Source of the DNA: Candidatus Nanohalococcus occultus
GTDB lineage: Archaea > Nanohalarchaeota > Nanosalinia > Nanosalinales > Nanosalinaceae
Direction of reading: 5' to 3'
NCBI RefSeq assembly: GCF_029207735.1
Contig: NZ_CP104395.1
Coordinates: 602,692 to 666,691, forward strand
Length of the DNA: 64,000 nucleotides
The notes beneath the pieces are model-generated. The model made no database searches. It was not told where the DNA came from and saw only the letters and a list, made by a program, of their open reading frames with translations. Shown here one piece after another: positions 16,313-25,544 of this stretch; within the stretch, counting starts at the first letter, position 1, and the number at the start of each line of letters is the position of its first letter. Both the position numbers and the translations under genes were made by a program.

Positions 16313-17887
16313 TCACTCCAGCTCTTTAACCATGTAAGCACCTTCAAGTTCGTAGCCAAGCTTCCTGTAGTACTCTCTGGTTCCTACCGCTGAAATAACC
16401 GCGACCCTATCTCTTCCCAGATCACGTGCTTTCTCCTCGGCCTTTTCCATCAACTGCTTGCCGTATCCTTTGTGCTGAGTGTCCTTTCCTTCGGTTCCGA
16501 TATCGGTAGAGCTTCCAAGCACCTTCAGCTGGCGGACAATCAAGGTATCATCGTCGATCTCATCACGGAACGACTGGGTTGGCGCTCTCGCCCTCAAAAA
16601 CCCTAGGATAATATCCTGATCGACGTCCTCAAAGGAGTAAAAGTACTCGTGACCGCCGCTTGCCGCATAATCTCTTTCCAGTAGCTCGACGTCTTTCGGT
16701 TCGAGACCTAGCTTGTGTTTTACATGTCCGACCTCCCGACAGCGAATACATCTACACCGGATGCCTTCCTCGGCAAGCTCCTGTAAAGCCATCTGACGCA
16801 TGTTTGTCAGCGCCGGTCCCGCATCGACTTCAGTTGAAGGAATATCACGCATAACTCGTTTGACGCGGACATGTGGCGGTAAAACGTCTTTCTGTATCTT
16901 TTTCAAACGCTCTTTGGCTTCCTCGCTTGTGATCGGATCGAACTCTCCGTTTTCATACCGGCGGTAAAGCTCTGTTCCCTGGATAACCTCGCATGGATAG
17001 ATCTTGACTTCATCCGGCTGGAACTGTTCTTTGTTGAAAGCCTGGCGGAACTTCTCGATATCGTCCTCGAAGTCCTCTCCCGGCAAACCAAGCATCAGGT
17101 GATAACAAACCTTGAAACCTGCGTTTTTCAACTTTCTAGTGGCTTCTATGACTTTATCCATTCCATGACCGCGGTTGGTGCGCTCGTGTGTCTCCTCGAA
17201 GACGGTCTGAACTCCCATCTCTACACGGGTTCCTCCCATCTCGAGTATACGGTCGATGTGTTCGGTCTCACAGATGTCCGGTCTGGTCTCGAAGGTTACA
17301 CCGACGTTCCGGACCTTCGCAGTCTCGTTCTGTTTGATAGCTTCCTCCAGTGTATCGCTTTCTGTTCCGTCCCCATAGGTGTTGAATCCGTCGAATGCTC
17401 GTTTGACGAACTCTTTCTGATAGTCCGGGTCCTGGAACGGGAAGGTTCCTCCCATTACAATTAACTTGGATTTATCGATGCTGTGACCGTTTTTCTCGTA
17501 CTGACCAAGCCTGTCGCTGACCTGATCGAAGGGGTCGTACTTGTTTCTGATCGCTCTACGTGTCGCTGGCTCCTTGCCGGTGTAGCTCTGTGGAGCGCCC
17601 TCTCCTTTAGGGCAGTAAACACATCCTCCGCCACAGGGCGCTGGACGTGCCATGATCGCAATGTTGGCGATTCCGGAGATCGAACGGGTTGGCTTGGTCT
17701 TGAGAAGCTCCTTTGCCTGTTCCTCTTCGTCGTCTAGAAACTCCCTGATGTCCGAGTTCTTCGGCATTCCCTGGAAGCTCATCTCACGGCAAAGCTCTTT
17801 TTTCCGTTTTTCTATACCGTCCTTTGATTCGATTTCTCCGGATTCAATCTCTTCAATTATCTTACGTGAAAGTTTTTCGAGTGACAC
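16313..17887 (-). CDS. elp3: Elp3: tRNA U34 carboxymethyl-forming radical SAM acetyltransferase
   Basis: Combines an N-terminal radical-SAM domain with a C-terminal GNAT acetyltransferase to build the cm5U-type modification at tRNA wobble uridine. The cluster cysteines lie in PCGGGCVYCPKG; SYTGKEPATRRA follows, as in all Elp3. The GNAT acetyl-CoA loop is HKGYGKQLM near the C-terminus. The frame opens at 17950; GTG 17887 is preferred since homologues begin near SLEKLSRKI and this leaves 51 bases for promoters shared with sppA. The protein is then 524 residues. Cys spacing is CX3CX2C, tighter than the usual Elp3 spacing. Confidence 0.93.
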   Translation of the reverse strand: MSLEKLSRKIIEEIESGEIESKDGIEKRKKELCREMSFQGMPKNSDIREFLDDEEEQAKELLKTKPTRSISGIANIAIMARPAPCGGGCVYCPKGEGAPQSYTGKEPATRRAIRNKYDPFDQVSDRLGQYEKNGHSIDKSKLIVMGGTFPFQDPDYQKEFVKRAFDGFNTYGDGTESDTLEEAIKQNETAKVRNVGVTFETRPDICETEHIDRILEMGGTRVEMGVQTVFEETHERTNRGHGMDKVIEATRKLKNAGFKVCYHLMLGLPGEDFEDDIEKFRQAFNKEQFQPDEVKIYPCEVIQGTELYRRYENGEFDPITSEEAKERLKKIQKDVLPPHVRVKRVMRDIPSTEVDAGPALTNMRQMALQELAEEGIRCRCIRCREVGHVKHKLGLEPKDVELLERDYAASGGHEYFYSFEDVDQDIILGFLRARAPTQSFRDEIDDDTLIVRQLKVLGSSTDIGTEGKDTQHKGYGKQLMEKAEEKARDLGRDRVAVISAVGTREYYRKLGYELEGAYMVKELE

Positions 17888-17938
17888 ATGTTCAAGACTA
17901 CTGGAAGAGTTAAAAAGAAGATCGAAACGTGTATCAAT

Positions 17939-18805
17939 ATGGATAAACAACTTCTAGCGGTAGCCGGAGCAGTACTCGCAGTAACCGCCATAGTAGTTTT
18001 AGGCACCACATCGGCGGAAAACATCGATTTTAACCCTCAGAAAGGCGAGGCAGTGATTGTGCCTCTTTCCGGGACGATAAGCCCGGAAGCCTCCAGCGGT
18101 CTCGGATCCGCTACCGGCATCACCCCGAAGTCGGTCAGAAACCTAAATGAAAGGGCTATGAGCGAGAATCCTGATGCTATAATATATGAGATAAACTCTG
18201 GCGGTGGCGCTGTAGTCGCATCGAAAGAAGTGAAACGGGAAATTGAATCAGTCAACACCACAACGGTCTGTCGTTTCCGGGATCTATCGGCTTCCGGAGG
18301 ATACCTGATCGCACTGGGATGTGATGAGGTTGTCGCGGACTCAGCCACTTTAACAGGAAGCATCGGTGTAAGAAGCAGCTACCTACAGTTCAGCGGCTTG
18401 CTTGAAAGGTACGGCGTAAAATACGTCAACATCTCCTCCGGCGAGTACAAGGAGATCGGATCGCCTTACTCGAACATCACGGAAGAGGAAAAAGACGTTC
18501 TAACCTCAAAAGTCGAGGCAATCAGAGAAGAGTTCCTCAACACCGTCGTGGAAAACCGTAACCTATCCGAACCTCAAATCGAGGAAGTCGGGACAGGTGA
18601 ACCGATCCTAGGCGAACGCGCGAAGAGACTGGGACTTGTAGACGAACTAGGTGGAAGAGCTACCGCAGTACAAGTAGCTGAGAATCTGACGGAAAAGCAG
18701 CTTTCCACAGAAGTACTTGAGACAGGCCCAAGCTTCTCGCTTGGATCACTGTTTTTCGGATCACTTGGAATGGAAAACCAGGCGCCGCTGAGAGCAGAGT
18801 ACTAG
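17939..18805 (+). CDS. sppA: Signal peptide peptidase SppA-like serine protease
   Basis: Membrane-bound S49 peptidase that degrades leftover signal peptides. One N-terminal transmembrane helix (residues 4-25) is followed by the ClpP-like domain. The nucleophile Ser is in LSASGGYLIA and the general-base Lys in GEYKEIGSPY, the Ser-Lys dyad of SppA. At about 288 residues it is the short archaeal form. ATG 17939 (MDKQLLAV) is preferred to 17888 because it starts directly before the helix and does not run into elp3. The hydrolase gene follows after 1 base. Confidence 0.92.
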   Translation: MDKQLLAVAGAVLAVTAIVVLGTTSAENIDFNPQKGEAVIVPLSGTISPEASSGLGSATGITPKSVRNLNERAMSENPDAIIYEINSGGGAVVASKEVKREIESVNTTTVCRFRDLSASGGYLIALGCDEVVADSATLTGSIGVRSSYLQFSGLLERYGVKYVNISSGEYKEIGSPYSNITEEEKDVLTSKVEAIREEFLNTVVENRNLSEPQIEEVGTGEPILGERAKRLGLVDELGGRATAVQVAENLTEKQLSTEVLETGPSFSLGSLFFGSLGMENQAPLRAEY

Positions 18806-18806
18806 C

Positions 18807-19538
18807 ATGGAGACCGTTAGGTTCGAAAACGGATACGGGCTGACGCTAGCCGGAGACTACTGGAAGGCCAAGTCCCGTAAAGGCATAGTTATGGCCCACG
18901 GTTTCTCACAAGATAGAAAGTACAGAGGCCGGTTTGAAACCCTGGCTGAAAAGTTCAACGAGGCCGGTTTCAACGTCTTAACCTTCGATTTTTCAGGCTG
19001 CGGAGAAAGCGAGAGGACAGCGATAACTGCCGAAAAACAGGTTCAGGATCTCGAAGCAGCTATAGAATATATGAAAAGCAGAGGAGCGGAGAACATAGGT
19101 TTGTTCGGCCACAGTCTCGGCGGCTACATCGCACTTAGAAACCACAACGAAGTTGATGCCTTGGTTCTAACAGCTCCGGTAACTTACGGCATCGATCTCC
19201 CACCTAACAGGATCTGGGAGCTTTCAATCAACTTGTTTGGAAAGCTACCTAGCTGGAGCTACCTGAAGAGAAGCAAAAAGCTGATGTGGATCGGCGCAGA
19301 CATAGTGAAGGAAATGAGAGCTGTGAACCAGAAAAAACTGCTTTCAGAAATCAAATGCTCTGTTCTAATCATCCAGGGCGATGAAGACCCTGTTATATCA
19401 ATGGAAAAGTCCAAGGACGCTGTAAATATCCTGGAATCCGCAGATCTGGAAGTTGTTGAAGGACTAAACCATGATTACGGCGAACACATCGATGTAATTG
19501 GTAGTTCCGCGGTAAGTTTCTTCGAGGAAAAACTGTAA
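18807..19538 (+). CDS. Alpha/beta hydrolase (acyl esterase / lysophospholipase-like)
   Basis: A 243-residue alpha/beta hydrolase. The nucleophile elbow is GHSLGGY (Ser near residue 98), the acid is Asp in QGDEDPVIS near 193, and the histidine is in GLNHDYGEH near 221. An oxyanion HGFSQDRK segment lies near residue 31. The substrate is unknown. The gene is coupled to sppA by a 1-base gap. A strong hairpin terminator follows its stop. Confidence 0.85.
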   Translation: METVRFENGYGLTLAGDYWKAKSRKGIVMAHGFSQDRKYRGRFETLAEKFNEAGFNVLTFDFSGCGESERTAITAEKQVQDLEAAIEYMKSRGAENIGLFGHSLGGYIALRNHNEVDALVLTAPVTYGIDLPPNRIWELSINLFGKLPSWSYLKRSKKLMWIGADIVKEMRAVNQKKLLSEIKCSVLIIQGDEDPVISMEKSKDAVNILESADLEVVEGLNHDYGEHIDVIGSSAVSFFEEKL

Positions 19539-19554
19539 AGACACGTGATATGTT

Positions 19555-19576
19555 GCGGCCCGCTATCGGGGGCCGC
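19555..19576. terminator. GC-rich hairpin between convergent genes
   Basis: GCGGCCC (19555-19561) pairs perfectly with GGGCCGC (19570-19576) around an 8-base loop. It sits between the converging hydrolase and TrmB-like genes, so it may serve both. T-rich sequence is weak on the plus side. Confidence 0.55.
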
Positions 19577-19593
19577 CTGGTAAAATAACTAAC

Positions 19594-20439
19594 TTACTTT
19601 TCCGGCCTTTCCGGCTTGTTGTTTTCTGGATCTTCTGAGTGATGCCAGAGCATGTCGAATACAGGCTCCATGGTCTCCTTGCTCATGTGGTCGCTACGTG
19701 TCCAGAACGCAGTGTCCTGTGTGGAGTGTACTTCATCGTGTGTCATCGACATTGTCATATCGTCGTCGACGATTGCGAAACGTCCGTTCGGAATCTTGAA
19801 CTCGCCAGTCTCCTGTAGATGTCTTACTTCCGCGAACTCCTTTGCGTTGCTGAAAGAAGACCTGTTTGAATCAGTTACCGGCGCTAGGATCTGTACGTTA
19901 ACTCCATCGGCTTTCGCTTCTTTTAGAAGATCTGCGTGGTTCTCAACTAAGTCGTTGAGTCCTTCTTCTGTAGTTGCGATCTTGATGGCGGATTCAGCTT
20001 TTTGGAACATTGTTCCCATGTGCTGGTTGATCTGGTGGCTTCCCTTGAGAGAACCGGACATTTCCGAAGGCTCTACAAGTTCTACGCCTTGATCGTACAG
20101 CTCTTCAAGCTCCTGAACTGCTTCGGATGACTTGAATCCTTCAAGCTTGTTGAGCTTGTCCTGAAGCTCCTGCTTGTGCTGTTTCTTTATGTTCTCAATC
20201 GCTTCGTTAGGCGGTATTGAGACGTATTCCATAGGTTTAGATGACTTTATTACAACAAATCCTTTCTCAGCTAGAGACTCTAAGACGTCGTATGCGCGGG
20301 AACGCGGAACATTTGTCATCTCTGACAGTTCGCCGGCTGTGGAAACTCCACGACCGAGTAGAGCCGCGTAAATCTTTCGCTCATACATGTTCAAGCCGAT
20401 ATCTTCCAGCTTGTCCAAAGTCTCTTGACTTGCAACCAT
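19594..20439 (-). CDS. TrmB-family transcriptional regulator
   Basis: A 281-residue regulator. The N-terminal winged helix (residues 15-80) contains the TrmB pattern YERKIYAALL and STAGELSEMTNVPRSRAYDVL. The C-terminal half resembles the PLD-like sensor region of TrmB proteins that respond to sugars in other archaea. ATG 20439 is chosen because GGTGA lies 8 bases upstream (20448-20452); the GTG at 20451 overlaps that site. A TATA (TTTATAACT on the minus strand, about 20478-20486) lies just upstream. No sugar transporter is adjacent, so the target is unknown. Confidence 0.85.
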   Translation of the reverse strand: MVASQETLDKLEDIGLNMYERKIYAALLGRGVSTAGELSEMTNVPRSRAYDVLESLAEKGFVVIKSSKPMEYVSIPPNEAIENIKKQHKQELQDKLNKLEGFKSSEAVQELEELYDQGVELVEPSEMSGSLKGSHQINQHMGTMFQKAESAIKIATTEEGLNDLVENHADLLKEAKADGVNVQILAPVTDSNRSSFSNAKEFAEVRHLQETGEFKIPNGRFAIVDDDMTMSMTHDEVHSTQDTAFWTRSDHMSKETMEPVFDMLWHHSEDPENNKPERPEK

Positions 20440-20560
20440 TTTTTTACTCACCTTCTGTTAAACCCTTCATTAATGGCAGTTATAAACCTTTATCCGGTTT
20501 CACGCCCGATTTAACAGCCGAGTTACCATCATGAAGTAAACATACATTTGCTAAGAAGAT

Positions 20561-21202
20561 TTATATAAGGTCGGACAACCTTTCCTTCAGCTTCCAGTAG
20601 AATCTTTTAGTCTTCTTAGAGGCTATCTCTGTGTTTTCATGGAGACCTTCCCATTCGAGTCCGTCAAAGACGCTTCCTACCTGGTTGTCGTACTTTTCGT
20701 AAAAAACAACTTCATTCATTCCGAAACGATGGTCCGGTTCAACCTCCGAACGCGGATAACAAAGCCCGATTATACCCATCGGCTCTACGTTTTCCGGGAT
20801 GCCGAAACCGGTTTTCACAGCCATCTGATCGAAGCCCGTTACCCAGCAGCTGCTTAAGCCTTCTTCCTTTGCGACCATTCTCATTCCCTGGACTGCTGAA
20901 GCTGCCTCAGCGTTACAGGCATCGTGGAACTCATCGCCGATTCTCCTGCGCATCCGCGCAGTATCTGCCAGTACGATCACCGCCACAGGCGCCTCTTCTA
21001 ACCGTGGGTCGCCTGATGCTTCCGCTAACTTGGCCCGTGATTCCTCTTCCTCTATTACAATAAACTCCAGTGACTGGACGTTTCCAGGCGAAGGAGCGTG
21101 TCTGCCGGCCTCTAGTATTTTTCCTACCTTCTTTCTTTCGACCGGTTTGTCATCGGCTGAACGGAACGAGCCTAGATTTCTAACTGCGTCAAATACGTTC
21201 AC
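20561..21202 (-). CDS. Nitroreductase-family FMN oxidoreductase
   Basis: About 213 residues of the nitroreductase fold, using FMN and NAD(P)H. Visible family features are the Arg/Ser-rich FRSADDKPV near the start, APSPGNVQSLEF, and the GLSSCWVTGF region near residue 125. The frame opens at 21238, but GTG 21202 gives the usual VNVFDAV start. TTTAAAC (21225-21231) lies about 25 bases upstream, fitting a leaderless mRNA. The ligase gene is divergent and may use the same TATA-like palindrome. Confidence 0.85.
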   Translation of the reverse strand: MNVFDAVRNLGSFRSADDKPVERKKVGKILEAGRHAPSPGNVQSLEFIVIEEEESRAKLAEASGDPRLEEAPVAVIVLADTARMRRRIGDEFHDACNAEAASAVQGMRMVAKEEGLSSCWVTGFDQMAVKTGFGIPENVEPMGIIGLCYPRSEVEPDHRFGMNEVVFYEKYDNQVGSVFDGLEWEGLHENTEIASKKTKRFYWKLKERLSDLI

Positions 21203-21253
21203 AGCTGTTACTTGGAGTTCAGCGTTTAAACCTTTCAACCCGAAACAAAGGAT

Positions 21254-22927
21254 ATGGAGTACTCTAAACTCGTCGAACTATACGAACAGCTGGATTCAAC
21301 CCAGTCAACTCTCGAGATGACATCTATCTTAGCGGAATTTTTCAGGGAAAACGACGAGCTGCTTGAAGACATCGTACTGCTTGCGATGGGACGGCCGTTC
21401 CCTTACTGGAAAAACATGGATATAGGCATCTCCTCGAAGACAATGCTGGAAATAATAGAGGAAGCAACCGGCAGAAGCAAATCCGAGATAGAAGAAGTCT
21501 GGAGAGACGAAGGCGACCTCGGATACGCCGCAGAGGAGATGGTCCGAACCAAAACACAGAGAAAGCTCGGCTCAAAAGATCTAACGGTTGAACGAGTGGT
21601 CGATACTCTTGAAAAGGTCGCTAAAATGGGTTCAGGAGGTGGAGAAACCGGCAAGGTCTCGATGGATAAGAAAAAGAGCGAGGTCTCGGCCTTGATCAGC
21701 GATGCCGATCCGGTTGAAGCCAAGTGGATCGCAAGAACGTTTATAGAAAATCTCCGGCTCGGAGTTGGGGAAGGAACCATAAGAGATGCTTTAAGCGAAG
21801 CATTTTTCGAAGGCGAATACAAGGAAAGTATCCAGCGAGCCTACGATCTTACAAACGATTTCCAGGAGGTGGCAAGGGCCTGCCGGGAAGGCATAGAAAA
21901 GGTCGAGTCTCTTGAGATCGAGGTCTTCCGACCGATAAAGTCAATGCTTGCGAAAAAAGTTGAATCAATCGAAGAAGGCTTCGAGGAGGTTGGAAAACCC
22001 GCCGCTATCGATTACAAGTACGATGGGGTGCGCGCACAGATACATATCAAAGACGGCGAGGTAAAGATATTCACCCGTAGACTGGAAGATATCACCGAAC
22101 AGTTCCCGGACGCCGTGGAAGCAATAAAGAACCATGTAAACGCAGAGAACGCTATAATTGACTCGGAAATAGTTGCCTACGATCCGGAAGACGGATCGAG
22201 CATTCCTTTCCAGCAGCTTTCCAGACGGGTCAAACGAAAGTACGATATACAGAAGCTGAAACGGGAGATACCTGTTGAAGTCCGGCCGTTCGATCTTATC
22301 TACCTGGAAGGTTCGATGATCGATACACCTTACTCTCAGCGGTATGAATCGCTGGAAAACATAGTTTCAGAGAGAAAACAGGAGCTGCGGATGGTAGATC
22401 ACGATGTAACGGACGATCCGGAAAGAGTTCACGAGCTGGATCAGGCAGCCTTGAGCGAAGGTCAGGAAGGTATAATGATGAAATCCGTTGATGCAGTCTA
22501 CAAGCCAGGTAACCGGGTTGGCTACATGGTGAAGCTGAAACCTGTGATGGAGACCCTTGATCTGGCGGTGATCGGCGCCAAATGGGGAGAAGGACGACGA
22601 AGCGGCTGGCTTTCCCGTCTTAAACTTGGATGCTGGAGTGAGGAAAAACAGGAGTACGTGATGATCGGACGTATGGCTACCGGTTTAACCGACGAAGAGC
22701 TGGGGGAAATCACCGAGCGGCTGAAACCATTGGTCATCGAGGAAGACGGCCGGGATGTAACCGTTAAACCCGATGTTATCGTGGAAGCAGAGTACGAGGA
22801 GATCCAGAAATCACCTAACTACAGCTCAGGTTACGCGCTGCGTTTCCCACGGCTGAAATCGTTCAGAGACGATAAGGAAGATGCGGACTCACTTGAAAAA
22901 GTACAGAACCTGTACGATGGACAGTAA
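21254..22927 (+). CDS. lig: ATP-dependent DNA ligase
   Basis: Replicative and repair ligase of 557 residues. The adenylated lysine is in DYKYDGVRAQ (Lys near residue 252). Motifs III (DSEIVAYD), IV (EGIMMKS) and V (MVKLKP) follow in order. The N-terminal ~230 residues form the archaeal DNA-binding domain and the C-terminus an OB fold. Size and order match archaeal LigI-type enzymes. ATG 21254 lies 25 bases downstream of the shared TTTAAA element. Confidence 0.95.
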   Translation: MEYSKLVELYEQLDSTQSTLEMTSILAEFFRENDELLEDIVLLAMGRPFPYWKNMDIGISSKTMLEIIEEATGRSKSEIEEVWRDEGDLGYAAEEMVRTKTQRKLGSKDLTVERVVDTLEKVAKMGSGGGETGKVSMDKKKSEVSALISDADPVEAKWIARTFIENLRLGVGEGTIRDALSEAFFEGEYKESIQRAYDLTNDFQEVARACREGIEKVESLEIEVFRPIKSMLAKKVESIEEGFEEVGKPAAIDYKYDGVRAQIHIKDGEVKIFTRRLEDITEQFPDAVEAIKNHVNAENAIIDSEIVAYDPEDGSSIPFQQLSRRVKRKYDIQKLKREIPVEVRPFDLIYLEGSMIDTPYSQRYESLENIVSERKQELRMVDHDVTDDPERVHELDQAALSEGQEGIMMKSVDAVYKPGNRVGYMVKLKPVMETLDLAVIGAKWGEGRRSGWLSRLKLGCWSEEKQEYVMIGRMATGLTDEELGEITERLKPLVIEEDGRDVTVKPDVIVEAEYEEIQKSPNYSSGYALRFPRLKSFRDDKEDADSLEKVQNLYDGQ

Positions 22928-22993
22928 AATACTAGAGACGGCTTAAAAGTAAAAGTATTGGTTTAAAGAAATTCTTGAATGGAAAGAGAGCCT

Positions 22994-23413
22994 TTAATCG
23001 ACTCTTCTTTCCAGGAACTCTCGGACGGTCTTTCTGTCCTTTCCTCTTTTTTCTGCTTCGAGGATTGCTCTGTAGTCAGGGTCTGCCATCTCTCTGACGG
23101 CGTCTTTGACTTCCTGTACAGTTCCGGACAGTACGTCGTCGTAGTTCATTTTTTGTGTCGTATCCTGCTCAACCGCGTTCTGGGGTTCGAACTCTCTCTG
23201 AAGTCCCTGTGACTTCTGTTCCTTGCTTTTTTCAGTTCGCTGCATCTTCCATTCATCTGACTCCAGCCAGATGATGAAAGCACCCAGTAGCACGAGTACA
23301 GGACCGATCGCTGCCTTCGCGAGCGTAAGTAGCTCGTTGAAGAAAGTGACTGTGGAGAAGACTCCTACAACCACCATCAGCGCTCCAAATAGAATCTTAA
23401 GTGCTGCGTTCAT
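22994..23413 (-). CDS. Small membrane protein with cytosolic charged tail
   Basis: Not recognised. About 139 residues: two hydrophobic segments (residues 5-27 and 35-55), then a highly charged Lys/Glu/Gln tail of about 80 residues. ATG 23413 is preferred to the frame start at 23437 because GAGGTG lies 8 bases upstream. It is divergent from ribosomal protein L15e. Confidence 0.55.
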   Translation of the reverse strand: MNAALKILFGALMVVVGVFSTVTFFNELLTLAKAAIGPVLVLLGAFIIWLESDEWKMQRTEKSKEQKSQGLQREFEPQNAVEQDTTQKMNYDDVLSGTVQEVKDAVREMADPDYRAILEAEKRGKDRKTVREFLERRVD

Positions 23414-23531
23414 TGTACCACACCTCGATACTAACACATGCCTGTTTTATATGTATCGGGAGAATCTGCCGGAACCGGACAAGCAGAGTTTATAACCTTT
23501 TCGTGGGGTTTTGTTGTTAGGTAATTCAAAA

Positions 23532-24107
23532 ATGTCATACTACAAGTACGCCCGCGAAAGCTACAACCAGCCGAAAGAGCAGCTGGACGAGCTATGGCAG
23601 AAGAGGCTCGTAGAATGGAGACAGCAAAACGCACTAGAGAAAGCAGAGAACCCAACCAGAGTTCCAAAGGCTCGAAGCCTCGGATACAAAGCTAAGAGAG
23701 GATTCAACGTTATCCGCTCACGTGTATCGAAAGGTAACTCTAAGAGAGAACGCCCGGCAGGAGGTCGAAGACCGAAGCGGTACGGACAGAGCCGTTTCCA
23801 TCCGAAGAAGTCAAAGAGACTGATCGCAGAGCAGCGAGCATCGAAAAAATACGAGAACCTAGAAGTTCTGGACTCTTACTGGGTAGCTGAAGACGGAAAC
23901 TACAAATGGTTTGAAGTCATCATGGTAGATCCTGACGAGCCGACAATCGAAGCAGATGATGATATTAACTGGATCTGTGACGAGAAAGACCGTGTCGGAC
24001 GTGGAAAGACACCGGCAGGTCGGAAGAACCGTGGACTCCGGAACAAAGGCAAAGGCGCAGAGAAGGTAAGACCTTCTCAGAACGCAAACAGCCACAAGGG
24101 CAAGTAA
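23532..24107 (+). CDS. rpl15e: Ribosomal protein L15e
   Basis: Large-subunit protein shared by archaea and eukaryotes. The 191 residues are basic with the family start MSYYKYARESY, RVPKARSLGYKAKRG near residue 40, and a C-terminal RGKTPAGRKNRGLRNKGKG segment. The TTG frame start at 23511 is rejected for ATG 23532. A TATA-like TTTATAACC (23489-23497) lies about 40 bases upstream. Its acidic patch in the middle (residues 130-160) is larger than in mesophile homologues, consistent with salt adaptation. Confidence 0.95.
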   Translation: MSYYKYARESYNQPKEQLDELWQKRLVEWRQQNALEKAENPTRVPKARSLGYKAKRGFNVIRSRVSKGNSKRERPAGGRRPKRYGQSRFHPKKSKRLIAEQRASKKYENLEVLDSYWVAEDGNYKWFEVIMVDPDEPTIEADDDINWICDEKDRVGRGKTPAGRKNRGLRNKGKGAEKVRPSQNANSHKGK

Positions 24108-24126
24108 AACGCCCTTCTATTTTTAC

Positions 24127-24387
24127 TTATCTAATTTCTCTCGGATCCAAGACATCTCCGGGACTAAATCTCACCCATTCTCTCGCAGGATTGTCCTCAT
24201 TTGATATGACAGCCGCACCGTCTTCAGTTATGCCGCCCGAGTAAGACCTCTCTCCCTGACGCAGATAACCTACAAACTCACTCGTCCTCTTATCGTAGGT
24301 ACCTGCTCTAAATTCATCTGAAGGCCCATCGTCGAAATCCAATACGACCTCTTCGTAACCGTCATTCTGCATACTATCTTGTGCCAT
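24127..24387 (-). CDS. Small acidic protein, unknown function
   Basis: Not recognised. An 86-residue acidic protein with several Gly/Asp turns and a predicted all-beta body (residues 10-70). ATG 24387 is divergent from tbp. The gene lies tail to tail with L15e, 19 bases apart. Real coding is supported by the Asp/Glu-rich, Ala/Gly composition shared with neighbours, but this is weak. Confidence 0.5.
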   Translation of the reverse strand: MAQDSMQNDGYEEVVLDFDDGPSDEFRAGTYDKRTSEFVGYLRQGERSYSGGITEDGAAVISNEDNPAREWVRFSPGDVLDPREIR

Positions 24388-24441
24388 ACCAGTAATGTAG
24401 CTACAGCAGAGTTAATAATTTTCCTACGGCATAATCAGGTC

Positions 24442-24505
24442 ATATATAAAGCCCACTTTTAAAAGGTTTCGCCGATTATGGACTATTATAAAGGGCCTTT
24501 ATATA
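24442..24505 (+). promoter_or_regulatory. Cluster of TATA-like elements and 17-bp palindrome upstream of tbp
   Basis: Four TATA-like elements lie within 64 bases: ATATATAAA (24442-24450), TTTTAAAA (24457-24464), TATTATAAA (24484-24492) and TTTATATA (24498-24505). The last two are parts of a perfect palindrome, TATAAAGGGCCTTTATA (24487-24503). The last TATA is the best candidate for the tbp promoter, with a leader of about 30 bases. Confidence 0.6.
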
Positions 24506-24560
24506 CACGCGAGTTTTTCCAACGTTGACGGAAGGCCATAACCCCATAGGTGAAATCAAA

Positions 24561-25124
24561 ATGAGCAAGTCCAAACTTGAAGACGAAAACATCAAGATCG
24601 AGAACGTAGTTGCCTCCACAACCCTTGACAGACGCATGCCTCTAGACAGGATCGCGATCTACCTCGAAAACACAGAGTACGAACCAGAGCAGTTCCCAGG
24701 ACTAGTATACAGACTGGAAGAGCCAAAAGCAGCCGCATTAATCTTCGGCAGCGGAAAAGTTGTCTGTACAGGAACCACAAGCCCTGATCAGGCAAAGGAA
24801 GCAGTTGATAAGATCATCGACGAGCTTAGAGAAGCAGACATCGAGATCGGATCCAAACCTGAGATCACAGTTCAGAACATGGTCGCATCAAGCGAAGTAG
24901 GAGCGACACTCAACCTGAACAGAATCGCTTTCGAACTCGTCGGTACAGAGTACGAACCAGAACAGTTCCCAGGACTGGTATACAGACTGGATGAACCAAG
25001 CGTTGTATTCTTGCTTTTCTCCTCAGGCCGTATCGTATGTACGGGAGGAAAGACCTACGACGACGTACTGGAAGGCATCAACAAGTTGAAAGAGAACCTC
25101 CGAGAGATCGGAGCTCTCGAGTAA
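24561..25124 (+). CDS. tbp: TATA-box binding protein (TBP)
   Basis: Saddle-shaped promoter-binding factor of 187 residues with two ~90-residue direct repeats. Each repeat contains the EYEPEQFPGLVYR segment and the strand ending KVVCTG or RIVCTG. ATG 24561 follows AGGTGA at 24548-24553; the frame start at 24525 is upstream of that site and rejected. Unlike many TBPs no long acidic tail is present. It sits between an unknown small gene and pterin dehydratase. Confidence 0.97.
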   Translation: MSKSKLEDENIKIENVVASTTLDRRMPLDRIAIYLENTEYEPEQFPGLVYRLEEPKAAALIFGSGKVVCTGTTSPDQAKEAVDKIIDELREADIEIGSKPEITVQNMVASSEVGATLNLNRIAFELVGTEYEPEQFPGLVYRLDEPSVVFLLFSSGRIVCTGGKTYDDVLEGINKLKENLREIGALE

Positions 25125-25187
25125 ATCATTTCCTTTTCTCTTAATTTTAACTCAAAACAGTTAGCTGAAAAATAAAAGACGGAGAAA

Positions 25188-25490
25188 TTAGCTCCAGTCC
25201 ATCTCTCCTAAGTTTTCCTCGACTTCTTTTGCGAACGCAAAGTCCTTTTCGGTTAATCCTTCGGCTTCATGGGTTGTTACATCGATTATAACGGATCCGT
25301 ACTCTACGGTTACCTTTGGATGGTGGAACTGTTTTTCCGCGACTGAGAAAACTGTGTTCGCGAAGAAAACCGCTTCCTTGTAGCTGTTGAACTCGATTTC
25401 AGTGGCTAGCTTGTCTCCTACCTGACCCCAGATTTCAAGTTCCTGAAGTTTCCGGTCTACCTCATCTTCCGCTAGTGGTTCTTCTGACAT
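25188..25490 (-). CDS. Pterin-4a-carbinolamine dehydratase (PCD/DCoH family)
   Basis: About 100 residues with the family motif FHHPKVTVEY, then VTTHEAEGLTEKD, matching the His-His-Pro...His...Asp active-site pattern. The classical role is to recycle 4a-hydroxy-tetrahydropterin, but no aromatic amino-acid hydroxylase is visible nearby, so the role here is open. ATG 25490 (MSEEPLAED) is used in preference to the 25511 frame start. It is divergent from mcm. Confidence 0.9.
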   Translation of the reverse strand: MSEEPLAEDEVDRKLQELEIWGQVGDKLATEIEFNSYKEAVFFANTVFSVAEKQFHHPKVTVEYGSVIIDVTTHEAEGLTEKDFAFAKEVEENLGEMDWS

Positions 25491-25544
25491 AATGATACAA
25501 GAATACATCACTGTTTTTTAGAGTTGCCAGTTAAGGTACAGTTG

